Assembly: GCF_045679555.1 (NCBI RefSeq)
Contig: NC_092092.1
Coordinates: forward strand, 23,922,969-23,986,968
DNA: 64,000 nt
Origin: Salvelinus alpinus
Taxonomy: Eukaryota; Chordata; Actinopteri; Salmoniformes; Salmonidae
Direction of reading: 5' to 3'
Part shown: positions 51,239-63,861 of the stretch, piece after piece
Layout of the letters: each line of letters opens with the position of its first letter
Numbering within the stretch: the stretch's first letter is position 1
The notes under the pieces: model-generated
The model's input: only the letters and a program-made list of their open reading frames with translations
Database searches by the model: none
Told to the model about the DNA's origin: nothing
Made by a program: the position numbers and the translations under genes

Positions 51239-54200
51239 TCCATTAAACCCACCGGACCCTGCTGCTCTGAGCTCTCTGTGGTTAGTGATTGAGGTGTGAT
51301 GGTAGGTTGTGAGTTGGATGACTTGTTTAGTTTGCGTATATTCCAAAAGCTGCAGTGTACAAAATGGCTGCCATCTCCAAGTTTATCGAAGCGCCCTCTG
51401 TTGATCGTTTGGTGCAGTTGCGGAAAATAGACATTTTTGCTATAGCTGACCATTATGTACTCTCCATACCTGAGAAAGCCCTAAAGGCTGAGCTTTTGGT
51501 GCTAGTCAGGGAGGGTTAAATGAGAGGAGACAGGTAGACCTTCCGATGCCAAGTCGGAGGACAGGGCAGAGGAAGAGGTTGCTCGTACCCCCTTTACATT
51601 GCCCCGATTTGACCCTTTATCTTCTGCTTCGGGTCGTTCAGACTGGACCGCTAGGCTGAAGGTGAGGCTGGCTTGTTTAGAAATGGAGCAAAAAGATAGA
51701 GACCGATGAATTTTTATCTTGAAATTAGGAAAATAGAAGCCGACAAGGTGAGGATCCGACAACTGGAGATACACTGGTTCCAGTGCGACTCCACAACCTG
51801 CTCATCATCAAGCCCACTTCGACGTGAGTAAAAATATAGCTCTAGTCCCTCCTTTTCAAGAGTCAGAAGTTGATTTCTATTTCTCTGCATTGGCCACTCG
51901 AGGTCTGGCCGCTCCTGTTACAATGTAAATTGTCTGGGAAAGCCCAGGAAGTAGTAGCTGCTCACTCCCTGGAAGATAGTTTACACTATGATACAGTTAA
52001 AACTACCGTGTTGCGGGCTTATGAGTTGGTGCCTGAAGCTTATAGGCAGCGCTTCCAAAAACCACAAAAAAACATCTCACCGTACTTTTGAGTTTGCTAG
52101 GGACAACGAGTCTCTGTTTAATCGCTGGTGCTGATATTTGCGAGTTGATTCTGTTGGAGGATTTTAAAAGCAAACTCCCTGATAGAATTGTAGTTCATCT
52201 AAATGAACAGAAAGTGGCGATATTGGCCCAGGCAGCAGTGTTGGCAGACGAGTACGCTTTGACACACAAGACTGTCTTTGGTGCGCCTCGTTTTGAAGGC
52301 CGAACGATTACGTCATCAGTGTCTCGTTCAGGTGGTTTTTCCTCTGACCACCCTAAGCCTTTTCATGAAATCCGTTAATGTTTTTACTGTCACCAAAAGG
52401 GTCACGTGATTGCGGACTGCCTGGTTTTGAACAATATACCGAAACAGTCCCAGTCACCGTCCCCAAAAATAAAGAGTTTGGGTTTAGTCAAGTCTTTGGC
52501 TCGTCCGTTGGCCTGAGTTATTGATTCAGCGTTTGAGAAACCGGATCCTGTCTATGCTCCGTTTATCTCTGCCGGTTGTGTTTCCTTAACTGGAGAACAA
52601 GCTGATCAAAAGCCTATACAAATCTTATGAGACACCGGGGCGGCGCAGTCAGAAATCGTTACTGATGCTTTACCCTGGTCTCCTGAAACGTATTGTGGCT
52701 CGCATGTCATATTACAGGGGATAGAGACAAAAACCGTACCTGTACCATTACACTGGGTCCACTTAGTGTCAGACTTGGTATCAGGACGTTTCCGTGTTGG
52801 TGTAGTGTCTACACTGCCAGTAAAAGGAGTCACATTGCTACTAGGGAATGATATTGCTGGTGGTAATGTCACTCCATGTGTTAGAGGTAGTCGACAACCC
52901 AGAAATCAGAACTACAGATGAGAAATTGGTTCAAGCATTTCCCCATGTTTTTCCTGCTTGTGTGTTAACGATGGCACAATCTCACAAGCTAGGAGATGTG
53001 GTGGATTTGGCTAGTTCCATTTTTGAGAATGTTGAGGTAGAAGACAATGCACCGAGTATTTCTTCTGCAAGGCCGACAGTTTTTATTCCTGTAAAAACTA
53101 AGGCAGGGGAAAGCGAAATCGCGCCCCAATTACATGATATTCTTTTGTCTGTCACCCCTGAGAAAGTGATTTAATGTCAAAAAGGAGACCCCAGTCTTCA
53201 AGTGTTTTGCTTTGATAATGTCCATTGAGGAAGCTAAAACTAGAGAGACCGTCTACTTTATGGAAGCAGGAGTTTTGATGCGTAAATGGGCAGCTCATGA
53301 CACCGTTTGTGACTGGAGTAAGTGTGTCAAGTGGTTGTTCCTACACCGTTCCGACAGCAGGTGCTGTCACTCGCCCATGACCAGGCGTTGTCCGGACATT
53401 TGGGGATCACGAAGACTTATAACCGGGTCCTTTGTCAATTTGTCAACCGGGTCCCCCCAATTTTTGGGGGGGCCAGGTTTGAAGTCTGATGTGGTCCAAT
53501 TTTGTAAAACATGTCACGTATGTCAACTCACTGGGAAAGCGAATCAAACAGTTCCTTGTGCGCCGCTCTGCCCGATTCCTGTGGTGGGGGAATCGTTTGA
53601 AAGAGTGTTAATTGATTGTGTAGGTCCATTGCAGAAAACCAGGTCAGGTAACCAGTTCCTACTAACAATAATGTGCAGTGCTACTCAATACCCAGAGGCT
53701 ATTCCTCTCCGTAGTATAACGGCTAAGACTGTGGTGAAGGCACTAGTGAAGTTCTTCTCTACGTTTGGACTCCCTAAAGTAATCCAAACTGATCAGGGAT
53801 CCAACTTTATGTCCAAACTGTTTTCAAATGTGTTAAAGACATTGTGTATTTTCCATCAGGTCTCCAGTCCGTATCATCCAGAGAGTCAAGGGGCTCTCGA
53901 ACGCTGGCATCAGACGCTGAAGGCAATGCTACGCAAGTATTGCATGGATACCAGTACCGATTGGGATGAGGGGGTGCCCTTTGTCTTATTTGTCATAATG
54001 CAACTTCATGCGTTTGAGACGAGAGACTTTTGGGCTAACGCACATGCGGCGTGCAGTCTCTCCCACAGCTTACTGACATAATCTAACACATTTTTAGGGG
54101 TGCTACTGGGTGTAGGAGATAAGTTATGCTCCTTCAACTTTCAGCGGACCCCTTGGGGTGTGTCCAAACAAGGTCAGCAGGGCTGAACCCTAAGGACTCT

Positions 54201-55271
54201 TGTATTGTTTCCCGAATAGCAAAAAGGCTGTTGGCCGTTCTGTTGCACCAGGGGATCAAGTTGTAGTTTTGTTGCTAATCCCTGGCTCATCACTGTCGGC
54301 ACGTTTTTCTGGACCATATCTGGTGGAAAAGAAACTCAGTGACAACAATTATGTGATAAAGACCCCAGATTGAAGGCGTTCTTCCTGTGTGTCATGTTAA
54401 CATGCTGAAAACATATTATGTGCGTGATTCTCCCAACAGTTCCTCAGCTAAGCCGGTCCAGCCCGCCGTCCCCAGTGTGGCTGCGGTGGTGCTGAAGCCT
54501 GGCTGGGACCTAGAGGAGGATAAGGAGGACGGGTTGGAGTTACACCATACGTTACAGCAGTGTGAACGCTTATGTAATTCAGAGATGCTGAAGTTACCCT
54601 CTCAAATGGAACATTTGGATAACGATCAAACTAAGGATCTTATCCTATTGATAAACAGTTTTCTCCATGTGTTTCAGGACGTTCCAAGTCTTACATCCAT
54701 CTTGGAACATGATGTGGGGAACGCTGCTCCTATACGTCAGCATCTGTACTGGGTTAATGCAAAGAAAATGGAGATAATGAAAAGTGAGGTAGCTTATTTA
54801 ATACAGAATGACATGGCAAAACCCAGTAACAGCTCCTGGAGTTCCCCGTGTATTCTTGTTCCTAAGCCTGATGGTACGTCCCGCTTATGTACGGACTATC
54901 GTCACGTAAATGCAGTTACAAAGTTTGATTATTTTCCTCTACCTCGCTTAGATGACTGCATTGATAGAATTGGCTCTGCTGCTTACGTAGTAAGTTATAT
55001 TTGCTAAAAGGTTATTGGCAGGTGCCTCTGACCTCTCGAGCTTCGGACATCTCAGCTTTCGTTACGCCTGATAACTTCGTACAATACACTGTAATGCCCT
55101 TTGGAATGTGTAATGCACCTGCTACTTTTCAGCGCCTAGTTAACATTGTGTTTGCAGATGTGCCAAATTGTACTGCTTACCTTGACGATGTGGTGATTCA
55201 TTCGTCTACTTGGTCTGATCATCTCTCCACTTTGAAAAGTGTGTTTCAGCGGTTGGAGAATGCTTCTTTAA

Positions 55272-56290
55272 CCTCCCTGGGATATGTGGGACGCTAGCGT
55301 CCCAACTGGCCAACATCCAGTGAAAATGCAGAGCGCCAAATTAAAATAAATTACTATAAAAATTTAACTTTCATGAAATCACACATTCAATATACCAAAT
55401 TAAAGCTACACTTGTTGTGAATCCAGCCAACGTGTCAGATTTCAAAAATACTTTACGGCGAAAGCAAACGATCCTATCTGATAGCACCACAGTAAACAAA
55501 CACAGACCATCATATTTCAACCCTCCAGGCACGACACAAACGCAGAAATAAAGATATAATTCATGCCTTACCTTTGACGAGCTTCTTCTGTTGGCACTCC
55601 AATATGTCCCATAAACATCACAAATGGTCCTTTTGTCCGATTAATTCCGTCGATAAATGTCCATTTATTTGGCGAGTTTGATCCAGAAAAACACCGGTTC
55701 CAACTTGCGCAACGTGACTACAAAATATCTCAAAAGTTACCTGTAAGCTTTGTCCAAACATTTCAAACTACTTTTGTAATACAACTTTAGGTATTTTTTT
55801 AACGTAAATAATTGATAAAATTGAAGACGGGATGATCTGTGTTCAATACCGGAGGAAAACAAAGTGTAGCTAGCTTTCAGGTCATGCGCCTCTAACAGAG
55901 TACACTTCCCTCGAGCGTCATTCTGAACATGGCTACTTCATTTCTCAAAGGGAAAAACCTCAACCAATTTCTAAAGACTGACATCCAGTGGAAGCGATAG
56001 GAACTGCAAGAAGGTCCCTTAGAAATCTGTGTTCCCAATGAAAATCCATTAAAGAGTGACAACAACAAAAATGGTTTGAATGGTTTGTCCTCGGGGTTTC
56101 GCATGCCAAATAAGTTCTGTTATAGTCACAGACATGATTCAAACAGTTTTAGAAACTTCAGTGTTCTCTATCCAACTCTACTAATAATAATAATATGCAT
56201 ATCTTAGCGTCCAGACATGAGTAGCAGGCAGTTTAATTTGGGCACGCTTTTCATCCAAAATTCCAAATGCTGCCCCCTATCCTAGAGAAG
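55272..56290. mobile_element. piggyBac-like non-autonomous element, TTAA-flanked
   Basis: 1,019 bp between TTAA at 55268-55271 and 56291-56294; ends cctccctgggata and, on the other strand, cttctctaggata. The gypsy RT frame is continuous if the segment and one TTAA are ignored (AS-L-T then LNLAKCEFGK). No transposase is present. Confidence 0.88.
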
Positions 56291-56371
56291 TTAACCCTCA
56301 ATTTGGCCAAGTGTGAGTTTGGGAAGGCTACTGTGACTTACTTGGGGAAACAAGTGGGACAAGGTCAAGTG

Positions 56372-57253
56372 CCACTCACGCCGCCAAACTTACCCTAGTA
56401 AAACTGACTATCCTACCGATCCTCGACTTCGGCGATGTCATCTACAAAATAGCTTCCAATACTCTACTCAGCAAACTGGATGCAGTTTATCACAGTGCCA
56501 TTCGTTTTGTTACTAAAGCACCTTATACGACCCACCACTGCGACCTGTATGCCCTAGTCGGCTGGCCCTCGCTACATGTTCGTCGTCAGACCCACTGGCT
56601 CCAGGTCATCTACAAGGCTATGCTAGGTAAAGTGCCGCCTTATCTCAGTTCACTGGTCACGATGGCTACACCCACCCGCAACACGCGCTCCAGCAGGTGT
56701 ATCTCACTGATCATCCCTAAAGCCAAAACCTCATTTGGACGCCTTTCCTTCCAGTTCTCTGCTGCCTGCGACTGGAACGAATTGCAAAAATCTCTGAAGT
56801 TGGAGACTTTTATCTCCCTCAACAACTTTAAAAATCTGCTATCCGAGCAGCTAACCGATCGCTGCAGCTGTACATAGTCCATCTGTAAACTACCCACCCA
56901 ATTTACCTACCTCACCCCCCATACTGCTTTTATTTATTTACTTTTCTGCTCTTTTGCACACCAGTATCTCTTCTTGCACATGATCATCTGATGATTTATC
57001 ACTCCAGTGTTAATCTGCTAAATTGTAATTATTCGATTTATTGCCTACCTCATGCCTTTTGCACACATTGTATATAGATTCTCTTTTTTTTCTACCATGT
57101 TATTGACTTGTTTATTGTTTACTCCATGTGTAACTCTGTGTTGTCTGTTCACACTGCTATGCTTTATCTTGGCCAGGTCGCAGTTGCAAATGAGAACTTG
57201 TTCTCAACTAGCCTACCTGGTTAAATAAAGGTGAAATAAAAAATAAATAAAAA
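56372..57253 (+). mobile_element. LINE 3' fragment inserted in the gypsy element
   Basis: It encodes LTLVKLTILPILDFGDVIYK, then HSAIRFVTKAPYTTHHCDLY and ends SEQLTDRCSCT with an A-rich tail. It is the same family as 45652-47405. A possible aagtg duplication flanks it. The gypsy frame resumes at 57254. Confidence 0.88.
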
Positions 57254-57734
57254 AAGTGCGCCTAGTATCTGGCAAAGTGGAAGCAATTGTTGCTTTTCCT
57301 CCCACGACTCGCCGCCAGTTGCGCAGATTCCTGGGGATGGTAGGGTACATTCTGTAAGAATTTCTCGACGGTAGTAGCTCCCCTTTCATCTCAGCTTAGT
57401 CCCAAGGTACCATTTTAAGTGGTCCCAGGACTGCAACTATGCTTTTGAATCTGCTAAAGTGCTACTTTGTAGTACCCCAGTGAGGAGATTGCTGAGAGGA
57501 GGCTGATGTTGTTCTCAGAGGGAGATGATTAGTATGTCCTTTGTTTTCGTTGTTGCGCAGAGGTATAATTTGTTGCCAGTATTTTGTGGCCGGTCCTACT
57601 AAGGTATGTCTATGACAAAAGGACTGTTTTTGATTGTGAAATTGTTTGTAATATTCTGTTTCATTTGTTCCCAGGGGGGAAGGGGAAGGCACCTAGCGAG
57701 TGCTTAGGAAAGAGGCCCGTGGGCATACATAACC

Positions 57735-58035
57735 TGTAGTATTCACTGTCTATGCACACTAGGTAAGACCTGGGCGGACCACCCCCTGTATTTTGGGTAG
57801 CGCACCAGGTGGTGCTAAGTTAGATAAGTTGTGGGTAGGTTGGTAAGATAGAGGGGCCTTTGACATTCACTTTCTTTGCTTTGGTTCCGTCCAGCCCCCT
57901 TTCCCCATATTACTGTGTGAAGGAATAAATTCCTAGTAAATTCTGCCTTTTGTCATCCTTACTCACACCTATGGTCCCATACCACTTTCGCACCACAGGG
58001 AGTTGAGTTCCCTCTTCCTAGGGGCATGCGTAACA
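57735..58035 (+). repeat. 3' LTR of the Gmr1-like gypsy element
   Basis: It runs from tgtagtattcactgtctatg to gcatgcgtaaca and carries gaataaattccta. A purine run (ggggggaaggggaagg, about 57,675) upstream may be the polypurine tract, in which case the LTR starts slightly earlier. Confidence 0.82.
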
Positions 58036-59940
58036 ATGATGAATGTGTATAAATAGTCTTACTGTTGGTTCTCAGCAGACTAGCAACCTTGCTGCCACTT
58101 TAGTGATGCTAGCTAACAGCAAGCTAACAATATTGAAATGTCCACATTAGGTGTGCTAAGCTAGCCAGTTTAATAGAGATCAATACAATTAGTGGTGTGT
58201 GTTGTAGGTGGTACAGAAACGTATTCCACCAGTATTTGCTTCCAGCCGCTGCATAAGGTTGACCAAAATATTTACAAGTTGACAACTAAGAGCTCAATTT
58301 ATAGTAAGCATGGCACAAACATGAATTAGGTAATGTTTGTGTAATTGTGTTACAGGTGGTTAGATGGAACCAGTGTACCTTCTAGACCATGTAATAAATG
58401 TAGTCTACCCCTTTTAACTTGAGTTTTACAGAGAAAAGGTCATCTGGAGACCTTCCACAGTGCCTTCTTGAAAAATACCCCAAAGCAGCAGAATTTGGGG
58501 TGCATGAGGGAGGGAAAACACAAGATTCTACAACCACCTCATTCTCTCTGCAGATAAGGGCTACTATTGACAAGAATGATCTGTCAGTTAATGGGCTGGG
58601 GGAGGTTTACAGATAAATACTGTTTTTGCTCCATGAAGTAATCCAACTAAGTTTACGCCACCATCTTGTCTATTTCAAGTGCCGCATGTCATGACAGAAG
58701 ACTTGAAATAGGCAAGATCGCAGTGTACACATTGTTGGGTTACTTCATGGTGCAAAAAGTATTTTAATGGATCATTTTCTAAATTCAAATGGACTCCCTG
58801 CAACTGGACACACATTTTGAGACTCCTATTTCCACAAATCGAGGACGAAGACAACATCACCAAGGTTGGTCAAAAATTCTCTGCTACATCAAACAGTACC
58901 TATCCTGTAACTCCCAGTAATGGACACCAAAAATATTTGGGTAAATCACATTATTTGGTTTAATAGTCTGTAGCTAACTGGTGATCAGCAGATGAAGGTA
59001 GAGGTAGTCATGATGAAATTGCCTTTCACAAAGAAAATAAAGCATGATCAGTGCAGTAAAGTTAAGGGAATGCTTGTACAGCTGTGGGAGTGTTATGATC
59101 AAATTGCCATTCAGCTCCTCGTCATCTGCTTGAAATCCAGCATAATGTCCAATCCATCGAGAGGGATAAAGTTCACAAGATACGGTTCTGCTACAATGAC
59201 ACATGCAGGCAAAGGAATTATGTTTCTCTCCATATAGAATCCACTCCAAGAAGAAGCCCAATCACTACACGGTATTGTCTGCAAGACAAAAAATAATAAA
59301 TTGTACTCAATTGAACAGTTTGAATTACAGTTGAACTGTGCCAGCATAACATTAACATTAGCGTAGAATAGTTGAACATGCATACATGTTACATTTAGAA
59401 CAATAGCTAGGCTAATAGAAAGAAATATTGCATAACCCTCAACCTTTGCACAGTGAACAGTCCGTACAAATGTACCTAGGTACTGTAGGCAGACAGTATC
59501 TAAATGCACAGCCATGTCTATCAGGCATGCTTAGGCTAGTCTTTTTTTTATAGTAAAACCAGTTTCAATTTGAGATATACAACAGTAAATTGTATTATTT
59601 CTTCTCACTGTTATCTAGTAAACTTAGCTAGCTGGATAGCCAATAATTGTTATTTACATCCGTGTGGAACCCTATCTTGCGTCAAACCTATACATTTTGT
59701 GAGATTGGTTATGATTATGAATGTGGATGCATGTCAATGTCAACACAATTGTTATATAACTAGCTACTAAAATGATTTACAGTTGCTGATGTTACACGTT
59801 TGCTAACAAGTTACAAACGCAAGGCATGGCGCATAAGTTAGCAGGCATCAGTATAACTAGCTAGCCAACTCCAGTCGTGGTAACGTTTGCTGGTAAACCT
59901 AGCTTTAGGGGTCTGGTTGTAACTTAGTAGCTTCCTGTTT
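58036..59940. other. Intergenic stretch without a recognisable gene
   Basis: AT-rich with many gctagctag motifs. Short open frames at about 58,419-58,616 and 59,111-59,515 show no family resemblance. The only structure I see is the 50-bp-armed hairpin at 58631-58750. Confidence 0.5.
58631..58750. repeat. Long hairpin: 50-bp arms, 20-bp loop
   Basis: Left arm 58631-58680 and right arm 58701-58750 are inverted copies at about 80% identity, perfect at both tips (ccatgaagtaa; ctatttcaagt). It could be a palindromic MITE or a small-RNA hairpin. Confidence 0.85.
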
Positions 59941-61256
59941 AATCAAATCAAAGTTTATTTGTCACGCGTGCCGAATACAACAGTGAAAACGTACAGGCTC
60001 TAACCAATAGTGCAAAAAAGGTGTTAAGTAAGTAAAGAAATAAAACAGTAAAAAATAACATTAGCGAGGCTATAAAAGTAGCGAGGCTACATACAGACAC
60101 CGGTTAGTCAGGCTGATTGAGGTAGTATGTACATGTAGATATGATTAAAGTCACTATGCATATATGAACAGAGAGTAGCAGTAGTGTAAAAGAGGGGTTG
60201 GTGGGTGGTGGGACACAATGCAGAGAGCCCGGTTAGCCAGTGTGCGGGAGCACTGGTTGGTCGGGCCAATTGAGGTAGTATGTACATGAATGTATAGTTA
60301 AAGTGACTATGCATATATGATAAACAGAGAGTAGCAGCAGTGTAAAAGAGGGGTTGGGGGGCTGTTAGGATTTATGTTTATGCATAATAGCCTGTTAGCA
60401 TATTGGTTGAAGAGGAATATTGTTTTGTTACACACATACACAAACTATACAGAGGGGGGTGTGTGTGTAGGTGTAAGGACTGACCAACACAGGCCATAAA
60501 AGTTGTGGACAGTCTGGAGAGGGGAGGGGTGCATCTCTCTAGACCAACCAGGAGGTTAGAATACTGGACAATACCATATTAGGAACTGTCGCTCTGGATA
60601 AGAGCGTCTGCTAAATGACTTAAATGTAAATGTAAATGTTTTAGTGTAGAATCGACAGACCCAAGACGGAGCTAATCTACCCAGCAACCAGATGTGAACA
60701 AAGGAACGCGCCAAGGGGCTTGGACAAAGGGCCAGCAAAGGTGGGCAAAGTCTAAACCAAGCCCAGCCTCTACTGTGATAGGCTAACAGACGCGTTGAAA
60801 CTACGTCATCACGGTATAAGAACAGCTGTTTACGTACTTCTTGCCAGTTCCCTGTTCATCCTGCGCGGTGATACAGCGAACCCGTATATACGAAAATTGC
60901 ATTTGCCATTCATTGTTTGCGGTAATTAAACATAATTAAAGAAAGTTAGTAGACCTTGCTTTTTATTTATCCTGACACCGGATGTGTTACACGCAGCGTT
61001 CACAGGGCACACAATGCAAATAGTCCGGGGAGCCATTTGATTACCTGTTCAGGAGTCTTATGGCTTGGGGGTAAAAACTGTTGAGAAGCCTATTTGTCCT
61101 AGACTTGGCACTCCAGTACCGCTTGCCATGCGATAGTAGAGAGAACAGTTCATGACTGGGGTGGCTGGGGTCTTTGACAATTTTTAGGGCCTTCCTCTGA
61201 CACCGCCTAGTGTAAAGGTCCTGGATGGAAGGCAGCTTAGCCCCATTAGTAGCCAT
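59941..61256 (-). mobile_element. Jockey/Rex1-like LINE 3' part with nested solo LTR
   Basis: The - strand C-terminal frame at 61256-61041 (SIQDLYTRRCQRKALKIVKD, KSRTNRLLNSFYPQAIRLL) matches the LINE ends at 18,000-18,180. The 3' tail is the reversed tttatttgtcacgcgtgccg at 59,950. Between them are two copies of a roughly 170-bp unit (gaggtagtatgtacatg) and the LTR at 60363-61004. Confidence 0.82.
60363..61004 (+). mobile_element. Solo LTR (retrovirus-like) with 4-bp duplication
   Basis: It starts TGTTAGGATT and ends GCGTTCACA, between gggc at 60359-60362 and 61005-61008. Promoter-like ggtataagaac at about 60,815 and an AATTAAA stretch at about 60,935 fit an LTR. A fish SINE-tail fragment (60,590-60,645) lies inside. 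No coding sequence is present. Confidence 0.6.
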
Positions 61257-62772
61257 ATCTAGGACTAAAGAGAAGAGGTTTTACAATTCAGATACAATAG
61301 ATGTCCAATTTGTAAAACCGCTTCTATTTTGTCATATGACTACCTCTAGTTACTTAGGTAGCTAGCTAGTCTAGCAGGATAGCTAAGTTAGCAAACAGAA
61401 AAGGTATTTGATTCCCCCCCACTGTTACACAGTAGTATGTTAGCCAGCAATACACACTATGGGTGTCAGTAGATTAACTAAAGTTAGCTAGCAGGTGGCT
61501 TGCAGGAAAACTTACTTAGCCACTGTATCTGCCCTCTTGGTGCTGGCATCAGCTGTAAATGAGCTTCTAGCTAAATCCAAGTCTTCAATTTCCAATCCGC
61601 TTCACTATATCTGGTTGAAACATGGTTAAATGTCACCATGTAGCTAATAGAACATCAAACAATGCTCCCTTGTCAAATTCATGTTGATGAAAGGAATTAC
61701 TTGAAGTCATTGCCGTCTGGTCAGATCCTTCAGTTTTGCCCAAAGGATTGTGTCCATTTCAAAAAAGCCAGCCTTGGGGGAGGGATGTGGCCAGAGCACG
61801 AAGCACCGCCCCACCCGAGTTATAGTCTTTCAGAGACTGGAAAAAATGTCAGCTTGTATATTTAGCCATTCATCCTCTGATAGGAACCTCGCTGAAAGAC
61901 ATCCAATGGCTCTATCGAACAAGGACAACCATATCTACACGCACAAAAACGCATAGTGTGATCAGTATAACAGCCTTCACGAAATGCCACAAAGCAGGAC
62001 TACATTTATTTTATCCAACTTCCCAACAGGGTGGGGGGGCCTAGCCCCCCTGGACCGTCCCCCAGCCATCCTCACATACTTTGTGCCCCCTCAGATTTTT
62101 GAGGTACATGACACCCCTGGATATTTCTACCATTTGGCCATGAATTCAGGTAATCACTAGTTACCACTGACACAGTTAAAATTGGCTGTAGTAAAAATGA
62201 GCTTTTTGGTCTTAATTTAAGGTTAGTCATAAATTTAGCAGTGTGGTTAAGTTTAGGTTTAAAATCTGATTTTAAGAGACATTGTAGAAATAGGCCGGGT
62301 TTATGACTTTGTTACTGTGGTAACTAATGACAACCGTCAGGTCTTTTCTGATTTCGTTGTGCATAAAAATACAGCTTGATAAATAATTAAATACTATTGT
62401 GAAAAGTGAATATACACAGAATACACAATATACAAAACCAAACCAGTAGTTGTTTATTTAGTTGTATGACAACCTACACTCAGGAATGTCATCAGGAATG
62501 GAAACAAATAATATTCAAAAATAAATATGATCCTATATTCATATTGCATTAGGTACAAAAGGAGTACACTGTAGTTCTATTATTTGATAGGAAATATGCA
62601 AAATGTCAAGTTACCCCTAATTTCTTACCATAAATTGCAGTAAAACATTTGACAACTAAACCACGATATAATAACCCCCCAAATACTCAAACTGAAATCT
62701 GCTATAGCCATATCTAAATACCAGGTTTCAAAACATAATTTATTTTTTACATAATTCTAGCTATAAGTTAAA
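61257..62772. other. Intergenic stretch without a recognisable gene
   Basis: I find no family resemblance in the short frames here (such as 61662-61865) and no clear repeat ends. A weak inverted GC-rich spot lies at about 62,035 (gggggggcctagcccccc). Confidence 0.5.
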
Positions 62773-63489
62773 TATACTAAACAAAAATATAAATGCAACA
62801 TATAAAACTGAAATAAGAGATCCCAGAAATGTTCCATACTCACAAATCTAATTTCTCTCAATTTGTTTACATCCCTGTTAGTGAGCATTTCTCCTTTGCC
62901 GAGATAATCCATCCACATAACAGGTGTGGCATATCAAGAAGCTGATTAAACAGCATTATCATTATACAGGTGCACCTTGTGCCGGGGACAATAAAAGACC
63001 ACTTTGAAATGTGCAGTTGTGTCAAACAACATAATGTCTCAAGTTGAGGGAGCGTGCAATTGACATGCTGACTACAGGAATGTCCACTAGAGCTCTTTCC
63101 AGATAATTTAATGTTCATTTCCCTTCCATAAGCCACCTCCAACATCGTTTTAGAGAATTTGGCTGTACGTCCAATGGGCCACACAACCGCAGACCCACGT
63201 GTAACCATGCCAGCCCAGGACCTCCACATCCAGCTTCTTCACCTGTGGGATCGTCTGAGACCAGCCACCCAGACAGCTGTTGAAACTGAGTATTTCTGTC
63301 TGTAATAAAGCCCTTTTGTGGGGAAAAACGTATTCTGATTGGCTGCATCTGGCTCCACAGTGGGTGGGCCTATGCCCCCCCCTGTTAAATCCATAGGTTA
63401 GGGCCTAATTTATTTATTTGAATTGACTGATTTCCTTATATGAACTGTAAAATAGTTAATTGTTGCGTTATATATTTTTGTTCAGTATT
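62773..63489 (+). mobile_element. Tc1-like deletion derivative
   Basis: Ends: ctaaacaaaaatataaatgc and, on the other strand, ctgaacaaaaatatataacg. It holds the same 5' region as 40915-41183 and the HTH part of the transposase frame on the + strand up to gggatcgtctgagaccagcc; the rest is deleted. Confidence 0.85.
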
Positions 63490-63658
63490 AAAAAAAACTA
63501 TTTTTTTGCAGAAACAAAGTTGGACAGGTAGTTAACGATAAGGTCTACCCACATGGCTGTCTGTCAGGCAGGGATTCGCGTCCAATCACCATTTATCTCC
63601 TGCTGTAAGTGAGGATCAGTTCATCTGAGGATCCAAAAAGACTGTATAAGTCTCACAT

Positions 63659-63790
63659 GGCACCTTATTCCCAATATAGTGCACTACTTTTGACCAGGTG
63701 GCACCCTATTCCCAATATAATGCACTACTTTGGCCAAAGCTTTGGTCAAAAGTAGTGCAATATATAGGGAATGGGGTGCCATTTGAAACA
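63659..63790. repeat. Inverted repeat MITE (caccctattcccaatat type)
   Basis: One arm (ggcaccctattcccaatat...gcactacttt) occurs twice in direct order and once inverted (agtagtgcaatatataggga atggggtgcc). Degenerate copies of the same unit lie near 13,503, 18,945-19,015 and 23,220-23,270. Confidence 0.8.
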
Positions 63791-63861
63791 CTAAATGTAG
63801 CTTCAGTCACATGTTAAGTAGTGGCCTCTCTTCTGATAGTCTGCCAAGGTGTCCATTCCAT

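Larger units (their letters stand above)
51218..57734 (+). mobile_element. Ty3/gypsy retrotransposon (Gmr1-like order: gag-PR-IN-RT), inactive
   Basis: Seen in order: gag with a SCAN-like helix region (about 51,880-52,080; LQCKLSGKAQEV, AYELVPEAYRQRF); CX2CX4HX4C zinc knuckle at 52379-52420; protease DTGA at about 52,631, preceded by a stop; integrase at about 53,500-54,000 (CKTCHVCQ zinc part, LIDCVGP, TDQGSNF, SPYHPESQGALERWHQ); then RT at about 54,700-55,300 (LCTDYRHVN, MPFGMCNAPATFQ, YLDD) and the start of RNase H at about 57,300. Integrase lies before RT, the order described for Gmr1-type elements. Many stops, frameshifts and two insertions. It does not encode an envelope as far as I can see. 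Confidence 0.88.

Noticed and set aside
58419-58616. Possible small exon (MSFTEKRSSGDLPQCLL...)
   Set aside because: There is an acceptor-like ttttacag just inside, but no family resemblance, no partner exon and no conserved neighbour context that I can see.
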